Source of the DNA: Thalassia testudinum
Taxonomy: Eukaryota; Streptophyta; Magnoliopsida; Alismatales; Hydrocharitaceae
NCBI GenBank assembly: GCA_037157565.1
Contig: JAZHRO010000014.1
Location: 75,608,001-75,672,000, forward strand
Reading direction: 5' to 3'
Length of the DNA: 64,000 nt
Under the pieces are notes generated by a model. It saw only the letters and a program-made list of their open reading frames with translations. It did not search any database and had not been told where the DNA came from. The position numbers and the translations under genes were made by a program. Below, one piece after another: positions 56,377-64,000 of this stretch (position 1 is its first letter; the number at the start of each line of letters is the position of its first letter).

Positions 56377-58400
56377 TTGACCAAGGGAAAGAGGATAAAC
56401 AAACCCGTGGCCCCTGAAGAGGACCTGGTCAAGCTCTTTGAACAGGTCCAAATAAACATCCCCTTGATGGATGCGATCCGCCACGTACCAGCTTACGCAC
56501 AATTTCTGAAAGACGTGTGTACACCTAAGCGTAAGCCGCCAACCAAAAGTGGGAGCCCAATCGTATTGTCAGAGAAAGCCAGCTCTGTAATTTTATGCAA
56601 ACTCCCACCTAAGGCAAAGGACCCAGGTACTCCCCTGATTTCCTGTACAATTGGTGATATCCAATTTGATAGAGCTTTATTGGATCTAGGAGCCTCCATA
56701 AACCTAATACCTACATCCCTACTTGACCATCTTGAGGAATCTGAGCTCAAACCGACAGAGGTGACATTACAGTTAGCTGATTGATCTATTAAGTCACCTA
56801 AAGGAGTTCTTGAGGATGTCATTGTTAGGGTTCGTGATTTATATTTCTCGGTAGACTTCGTAGTCTTGGATATGGATACTCCAAAAAATTCGAGGAACAC
56901 ATCGATCATACTAGGGAGACCCTTTCTGGCCACTGCTAGGGCCAACATAAATTGTGAAGAGGGCCAAATTGAACTAAAATTTGGGAACCAAACACTAAAG
57001 ATCGGCATCTTTAAGGCCCAACAAGGGATTAATTGCGGAGTTATAGAATAGATATGTGATATGAAGGCTGTGGTTGATGATCCATATATTGAGGAAAACC
57101 GGACTACTTCTGATCAACCACAAGAGGATAAAAATCCGCAATCAGAGGAGTCTGAACTTGACCTAGGCATACCCATAACTCCTTCCCTTGCTCCTGACAC
57201 ACACCCTGAACCACCCGCTGTTGTTGATAGCCCTATTTTGGAACTCAAGCCTCTTCCCAATCATCTAAAGTACGTATTTTTGGGTTCTAATCAGACGTTT
57301 CCTGTGATTATCAACTCCAGACTCACACTTGATCAGGAATCTCATTTGATTACTGTTTTCTAGCAACATCGAATAGCCATTGGATGGACTCTTGATGATT
57401 TGATTGGCATCAGCCCCTCTTACTGCACACATCGCATCTATACTGAAGAGGGCACACGACCTTCCCATGAAATGCAGAGACGTCTGAATCCTAATCTGCA
57501 GGAGGTCATGAAAGAGGAGATCATCAAGTGGTTAGATGCTGAGATCATCTACCTGATCTCCAACAGTCGGTGGGTGAGTCCAATCTAGGTTGTGCCTAAA
57601 AAGGTAGGACTCATCATGATCACGATTGAAACCGGTGAAATCATACCGACCCATGTGGCAAATTCATGGGGAGTCTGCATTGATTACAGAAGACACAATA
57701 CCTCCACAAGGAAGGATCATTTCCCACTACCGTTTATTGATCAAATCCTCGAGAAACTAGCGGGAAATAGGTTATTTTGCTTTTTGGATGGGTACTTCGG
57801 TTATAACCAGGTGGCAATCCATCCTGAGGACCAAGAAAAGACCACTTTCACCTGCCCCTTTGGGACATACGCATTCTGAAGGATGACTTTCGGTCTCTGC
57901 AATGCACCCGCTACTTTTCAACGGTGCATGCTTGCCATATTCTCAGATATGGTAGGTGATTATCTGGAAGTCTTCATGGATGACTTTTCAGTATTTGGTG
58001 AATCATTTGACGATTGCCTCCTGCACTTGGTCTAGATCCTCTGGCGGTGCATTGACGTGAATCTTGTTCTTTCCTGGGAAAAGAGCCATTTCATGGTGCC
58101 TGAAGGAATTTTCCTGGGATATCGTATATCAGATAAAGGCATCCAGGTCGATCGAGCCAAGGTGAATCTGATTTCCAAACTCCCTATGCCTAGCTCGATC
58201 AAGGACATCTGATCTTTTCTAGGGCATGTTGATTTTTACCATCGTTTCATTCCTAATTTCTCAAAGATAGCGCGCCCCCTGACTGCTCTATTATCTAAGG
58301 ATGTTCCTTTCGAAATCTCCAAGGAATGCACTCAAGAATTTGAAACCCTATGTGATCAAGTTACCTAAGTTTTGGTCCTATAGTCCCCTGATTGGTCTCA
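56377..58400 (+). pseudogene. D protease and reverse transcriptase
   Basis: EEDLVKLFEQVQINIPL leads to the protease site RALLDLGASINLIP (near 56670-56715). RT carries IGWTLDDLIGISPSYC, EIIKWLDAEIIYLISNSRWV, FCFLDGYFGYNQVAIHP and the catalytic VFMDDFSVFG. Unlike C, the segment after FMDD is complete. There are stops at about nine places, including TGA at 57877-57879 shared with C. The frame otherwise stays readable, so the lesions are mostly point changes. Confidence 0.9.
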
Positions 58401-60135
58401 ATCCTTTGAGATCATGTGCGATGCATCTGATTTCGCTGTAGGAGTGGTACTTGGGCAGAAAATTAACGGGAAACCTGTGGTCATCTACTACGCTAGCAAG
58501 ACACTTGACGAGGCTCAGTGTAACTACACAGTTACTAAGAAAGAGCTACTAGCCATAGTATTTGCCCTAGAAAAGTTCAAATCATATCTTCTGGGTTCCC
58601 GTGTTATCATTTACTCTGATCACACAGCTGCGAGGCATCTCCTTGAGAAGAAGGATGCAAAACCTCGATTAATCTACTAGATCTTGCCGTTGCAAGAGTT
58701 TGACCTCAAGATTCGCGACAAAGCGGGAAAATAGAATGTGGTAGCTGATCACTTGTCTCACCTTCCTTCTGATATTATCAACCCTTCCAGACCCATTATG
58801 GAACATTTTTTAGATGAGCACCTCCTGACTATCAGTATAGGGCTTCCATGGTGTGCTGATCTAGTAAACTACCTAACATCACATCAAATCCCATCCGATT
58901 GGCCAAAGGCCAAGAAAGACAAATTGCTTTCCGATGCCAAGTATTACTTCTGGGAACCCGTATCCTTTCCACATTGGTGCTGATCAAATCATTCGACGAT
59001 GTGTCTCGGGAGCGGAAATTCAGGACATCTTGTCCTTCTGCCATAACCAAGTGTGCGGTGGACAGTTCTCAGGTCATAAAACCGCAGCGAAAGTCCTCTA
59101 GTGTGGCTTCTATTGGCCCATGATTTTCAAAGACGCATACAATCACTGTAGGGCATGCACTCGTTGTCAGACCTTAGGCAACATGAGCCATCGTGATATG
59201 ATGCCCTTACAGCCGATTCTCATATGTGAAATCTTCGACGCCTGGGGATTGATTTCATGGGACCCTTTCCTATTTCAGACGGCTTCAGGTACATTCTACT
59301 CATTGTTGACTATGTGTCCAAATGGACCGAAGCCATTCCGACCCGAACCAATGATCATAAGGTGGTTATCAAATTCATTCATCAGAACATCTTTTCTCGA
59401 TTCGGGATTCCACGTGCTATAATCTCTGATGGAGGGACCCATTTCACTAATGCTCAGTTTAAGTCATTGATGACCAAATACGGAGTGCCACACCTAATCT
59501 CTACTCCTTATCACCCCCAAACTAATGGTCTAGCTGAGCTATCAAATTGGGAGATCAAGAAAGTCCTCCGGATCACTATTCGACCTGTCAGGAAAGACTG
59601 GTCATCCCAACTTTCGGAAGCTTTGTAGGCTTAAAGGACCGCCCACAAAACCCAATTAGGTATGTCTCCCTTCAGATTGGTGTATGGGAAGGCATGTCAC
59701 CTCCCCGTTGAATTGGAGCACAAAGCCTATTGGGCAGTACGGAACTACAATCTAGATCTTTCTAAGGTAGGAATCCACAGAAAGCTTCAAATAAGTGAGA
59801 TCGATGAATTACACCACGGCGCGTATGAGAACTCGCGAATTTACAAAGAGCAAGTTAAGGCCTTTCACGACAAGCACATATCCAGAAAGATCTTTCACCC
59901 CGGTCAAAAAGTCCTACTCATTGATGTTAAACTCAAGCTGTTTCTAGGAAAACTAAGATCAAAATGGATCGGACCTTACCTCGTTCGACGAATCTTTGGA
60001 AATGGAGCCATCGAGATCAGTCCACTCAGCCATGATTCAGAACCTTTCATCGTGAATGATCAGAGACTCAAACCGTTCATTGACCTCACCAATACAAATA
60101 TGGCTGAGGCATCCTTTACCCTCCATTCTCCCTAA
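58401..60135 (+). pseudogene. D RNase H and integrase
   Basis: RNase [46 protein letters not shown]. After a frameshift near 58970 the integrase zinc finger follows (GGQFSGHKTA ... CRACTRCQT). A second shift near 59245 leads to the core DFMGPFPISDG, IISDGGTHF and [14 protein letters not shown]. The C-terminal frame (59662-60135) is intact: [33 protein letters not shown] and the end FTLHSP. The product cannot be made whole because of stops and shifts. Confidence 0.9.
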
Positions 60136-60173
60136 GCTCATTGCGCCCAGCCGATGGCGTAAAACTCAACACT

Positions 60174-60192
60174 TAACGGGAGGCAACTCATC
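60174..60192 (+). other. Conserved post-pol hairpin, element D
   Basis: AACGGGAGGCAACTCATC, about 40 nt after the pol stop. The stem is weakened relative to C. Confidence 0.5.
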
Positions 60193-61755
60193 ATTTTTGA
60201 AAAACCCGAAACCTTTCTTGACATTCCTATGCTGAATTCATATTGCACTTTAGGGTTCATCCATTAGAACAGCCAACCCCACCTCAGGTACCCATATCTG
60301 AGCTTGAAATCGTTCGCAACAACCATCTTGACCCGTTCGCCCACCCAGAACCTGTTATAATGAATGATCTAAGATGAACTCGAACCCACCTAATTTACAA
60401 TGGGGACATTGCAAATCGTAGGCATGGGGGGGTATGAAAGTGCAAAATGCCATGAAAATCATCTCATAAGAAAAAGTTTCATCAAAAAAATCACATATTC
60501 CAAAAATACCAAACAAATGTAATAATTCTTGAAAAAGAACAAAAAATTTGAGAGAGAAAATTTTGAGGCCATACAAATCTTGAGGAGAAAAAGGGAAAAA
60601 GTGAAAAATGTCAAAAAAGGAGCACAAATCGAAAAGAAAAAGAGATAGTCATTAGTAAGAAATTAAGGAATTAACTGAGTTCTAGACCATATCAAGAAAA
60701 AGAAAATGAAAGGAAAAAAGTGTTAATGAAACATAGAAGAGATTAGTAGGAACGTTGATTTTAGGCCTCTTGGTCGATACTCCTAGGCTTAAAAATTCAA
60801 GTATCTGCTAAGATCTGGATGGTCCTCAAGAGGTTGGGGAAAATGTGAAGCTTAAGTATTAGGTCAAGGCTTAGGGAGTATTCGGCCTTGTTAATTGGCC
60901 TCTGGTTTGCGGGACTCGGTAATCTAAGCACCCCAATCCACACATAGTCTGGTTCAGTGCACATAAGTATCAAAATCATGCAAATGCGTTTAAATTATTC
61001 TAAGAAAGTCACCTAGATTAGGAGCGGCCGATCAACACAAGTTGATTTGGACAAGTTCCCGTCGTGGAGAGGCAGGATATTCCCCTTGAAGATGTGCAAT
61101 AATGTATCGTCTCCTCAGTGCTTGTCTTCTAGGATATCTACATATCTTACCAGGGGCATGTAAGCACCCTGTGCTGGTTCAGATGCCATGGGTGGCATTA
61201 TCCCGAAATGTCGATTGCCAGGGTCCGGATTTAGCTACAAAATGCCATGGGCAGGATTATCTCGAAATCTCGAAAGTCAGGGTTCTGGGGGTTGCCATGG
61301 GTAGTGCTATCCCGAAACATCGATTGCCAGGGACCCTTCAAGGATTGATGATGGGGACTAGGAATCCGATACAGACTGTATTGTGAAGCCAATCCGAAGC
61401 TAGAAATAAAAAGAAAAGAGAGAGAAAACTCTCCAAACAAAGAAAATTCCTCTGTCTCTCTCTTACAAAAATGCATTGCAAACTGAACCAAGGCTAAAAT
61501 ATGTTACAAGCATGGGTGCTTTAACCACGGAGTTCACTTAACCTTAGGATAGTTCCTGTGGACCTTAAAAACCTTTGTGGTAGACTAATGCTAGAGCTGG
61601 TCAGATCCGGATCTTGGGTGGTACTTGAATACCTCGAGGCCTGTTATCGACATTTTAACCTAATTCACAGAAGAAATCACACATCACAATTTTGAGCATA
61701 AAAAAGATTACATGGTCTAGAATCAAAGTTAAAACCTTAGAATTTTTGCTAAGAG
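60193..61755 (+). other. D 3' untranslated region with internal PPT-like motif and repeats
   Basis: 60393-60435 reads AATGGGGACATTGCAAATCG then TAGGCATGGGGGGGTATG. The three-copy repeat lies at 61183-61222, 61242-61281 and 61293-61332 in sense orientation. An imperfect TAGGATATCTACATATCTTA is near 61130. No env-like ORF. Confidence 0.62.
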
Positions 61756-61781
61756 ACTAGCAAAAGTTAGGCATGAGGGTA
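61756..61781 (+). other. 3' polypurine tract of element D
   Basis: GACTAGCAAAAGTTAGGCAT then GAGGGTA directly before TGATGGGAACACC. Confidence 0.78.
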
Positions 61782-64000
61782 TGATGGGAACACCATCATG
61801 AGCCCTAACTAGCTCATTTTGACCCAATGAAGAGAATAAAAGCTCCTACATAACCAACTGAAGGTCCTAATTCACTGCATTACCTTTCTGAGAGAAAAAT
61901 AAGAAACAAGGGGTAAAACTGTAATTTTACTAAAGAAGTACAACAATGGGTTTTCTCAAGGGCTAAAAAAAGGTTAAAGGGTCTTAATAAGATAATAAGT
62001 GGGTTGGATCAGACAGAAAAGGGTTCGTGTGTATCCTGTGAATTAAATGACTTCTTGAAACCCTAAAACAGGCCCACTAAATTAACCAAGGTTTTGGACA
62101 GGATAAAATTCACTTAAATCCTCTAAAAATCATAGAAAAATATTCTCTAAGGTTTAGAACCTTCAATTTGGCTATTGGAGCCCATCTTGACCTAGAATGG
62201 GGTCATAGACAGATATTTACCCTAAATTAGGTTTTTACATAAATTTCCTAGACAAGCGTGGTTAAACCCAAAATCAAACTTCACCATTGGATTCCTTAGG
62301 TCCAAATTAGGTTTGTACCAAAATTTAAACCCAAGATGAATTTTCCTTGACCTAGTTTGCAAAAAGGTCCATCTTGATTACATTTGTACCCCTATCTTTC
62401 AAAAACCCTTACAAAATACCCCCTAGCTTCTTCATCATTTTTGCAATTAGGTCCCTCCACCATTATAGCGGAGGAATTCTACTCTGGCAAGCTTTGGAAG
62501 GAGAGTTCTCCCTGATTGCTCAGAGGATCTCCTTCAAAATTGGAAGGGAGATTCTCTGAGAAATTCTCTCGTCTGAACCCATATTTGATCCCAGATTCTT
62601 TCCTAATCTCTCATGCGAACAAATGAGAGACATGGGTACCCTAATGGATTCCTTCTTCGGTGAGCTTTCCTTGCTTGGGAAGCTTGCTTCCAAAGCCCTA
62701 ACCGACCTTCAGGGCTCTATTTAAAGAAGCCCAGATCGCCCTGACTCCCCCACTCTCGAATTCGGTTGTGAACACCCTTGATTCCTCTCTTCTCCTCACA
62801 GTCGTAGGTTCCTCGACGTCCGGTGACCTCCCTTACTCCTCCTCATCATCCGACCACCATACCTGCGGTGGATTCCTCTTCCTTGACTTCGTCCGCACCT
62901 CGCCGTACCCACAGGCGTCTCCCTCTCTTCGTCCTCGCCGATCTCCACTCACCGGAGCCACTCTTCGTCTCCAGCGTCAGCTACACCTCGACCGATGTCA
63001 CCTCTGCCCCCTTCATCTCTTGACACCCTAGCTAATTTCTCTCTCCCCTCTACTTTCTTCTCCACTCTCTATTTCCCAAAATCGACCACTACTGACCTCC
63101 ATCACCTCCATCTCCTTCATCTCCTGCCACCAACTTCGGCAAGGCCGCTCCACCTCCACAGGCCATCCCAACCCTCCTGACAAGCCCATGAGCTTCCCCT
63201 TGCTCATATCACCGTGCCACTCACCCAAATGCACCCCCGAACACACCCACACCTTCGCACACAATGTGCCCTAAGCACGCTCGCACACGCACCCCTGAGC
63301 CACACCAACATCCCCATCACATTCTCTGTGGTCCGGTGATGCTCCCTGAGCGATTTAACGTGGCCGTGAGGCTGTACTGTTGATTCCAAGTTCACCACCC
63401 CTCCACCATTAACGGGCAAGCTTGCAGCTAGCTTGCTGAAGCTCCAGGTCTGCCCAGCCTAGGTGCAGCAGTCCCAGGTGTGCGGAATACCCTTGCGCAC
63501 ACACTCAGGCTCTTAATTGGAGTCAAAGACCTCGGCTGCTGCTACAATTGTGAAGGCCATCTGCTACTGTGCGCACAAAGGAAGGTGGGACATTTAATCC
63601 CACCTCGGAAGTGGATGACCGCCCAGAGTAGCATAAGTTGATTTTTTGTTAGAGTCTTTTTGCCTCCAACACTGAGGTTGAGGTCCTCCTCCCCCCTTCT
63701 CACGGACAAGTCTGCGACACTACCCACGCGGACCTAGCCACGACCTGATTACCCAACCTGTTCACTCCTTGCCCACCACCGCAAGCCAGTGGGCCTGGTC
63801 CCGGGTATGTACCCGACCTGATTACCTGAATACCTGTGGCTCTGGGAGAGTGGAACCTAAGAGAGAAAGAGAGGAGAGCTGCGTGCGGGTAGGGGTAGGT
63901 TTTGCTGCAGGAGAAAGCTGAAGAGAACATGAAGCTAAGGCAGAAGCTGAAGCCAAGGCCAGAAGAGGAAGAAGAGAAGGCAGACGGCGGAGAAGGAAGA
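61782..64000 (+). repeat. 3' LTR of element D (cut by window edge)
   Basis: Matches the 5' LTR from its first base. It has the decayed dyad at 62605-62632, TATTTAAAG at 62718-62726 and the GTGGGAC stem at 63582-63604 with one mismatch. About 480 bp should follow outside the window. Confidence 0.9.

Larger units (their letters stand above)
50785..64000 (+). mobile_element. Element D: Athila-type LTR retrotransposon (right end outside window)
   Basis: Plus strand: 5' LTR 50785-53482, PBS 53486-53503, leader, gag, PR-RT-RH-IN to 60135, hairpin, internal PPT-like motif, three-copy repeat, PPT 61756-61781, 3' LTR from 61782 (2,219 bp inside the window). It lies in a family-A LTR; the left flank is ACGCA. 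Many more stops than in C, so an older or more mutated copy of a sister subfamily. Confidence 0.92.

Overview
This window is plant nuclear DNA made almost entirely of nested transposable elements. I found no intact host gene. Almost everything belongs to LTR retrotransposons of the Ty3/gypsy Athila-type group. The evidence is primer-binding sites matching tRNA-Asp, a gag with the NPGW-NHPNF block, a protease with LLDLGAS, and an integrase with [17 protein letters not shown]. The rest is one composite Ty1/copia-like element and one DNA transposon carrying pieces of two host genes. Those captured pieces are GC-rich first-exon sequence for plastid EF-Tu and tryptophan synthase beta. Together with the TE load this suggests a large-genome flowering plant, possibly a monocot; the species cannot be told from here.

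Layout, with element names used throughout. E1 (minus, 1-15854, running off the left edge) carries gag and protease remains. It is broken by a solo family-A LTR (1432-3122) and by element B (5297-15384, minus), which landed in E1's own 5' LTR. E1 sits in E2 (plus, 15855-20544), whose 3' LTR abuts the middle of the gag of E3 (plus). E3 gag, protease and RT run to 23962. Element C (minus, 23963-37598, perfect target duplication ATTTC) splits the E3 RT, which resumes at 37604 and runs into integrase. There E4 (plus, LTR from 38785) interrupts it. The E4 LTR holds a composite copia-like element (39863-45920, target duplication GAAAT). The E4 leader holds the gene-fragment-carrying CACTA-like transposon (about 46985-48922). 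A further family-A LTR (49421-50784) is cut by element D (plus, 50785 to beyond 64000).

Two LTR types recur. Family A (E1, E2, E4, solo LTR) starts TGATGTATACAC, is about 1.7-1.8 kb, and carries a tRNA-like module and a TATA box. The B/C/D family has 2.7-2.8 kb LTRs starting TGATG or similar. C and D carry decayed gag-pol. B keeps all the same ends and RNA signals but has no gag-pol; it carries an unrelated acidic ORF, so it looks like a non-autonomous partner of C/D-type elements. B, C and D share several conserved cis features: a 28-nt promoter palindrome about 82-86 bp from the TATA box, a leader block, a hairpin just after the last ORF, a second polypurine-like motif, and a three-copy 3' UTR repeat. 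These, and the EF-Tu/TSB chimera, are the most interesting content.

All gag and pol frames have premature stops or frameshifts. Many look like C-to-T changes, as expected for old methylated copies. Boundaries are given to the base where a terminus, target duplication or primer site fixes them; others are marked approximate.
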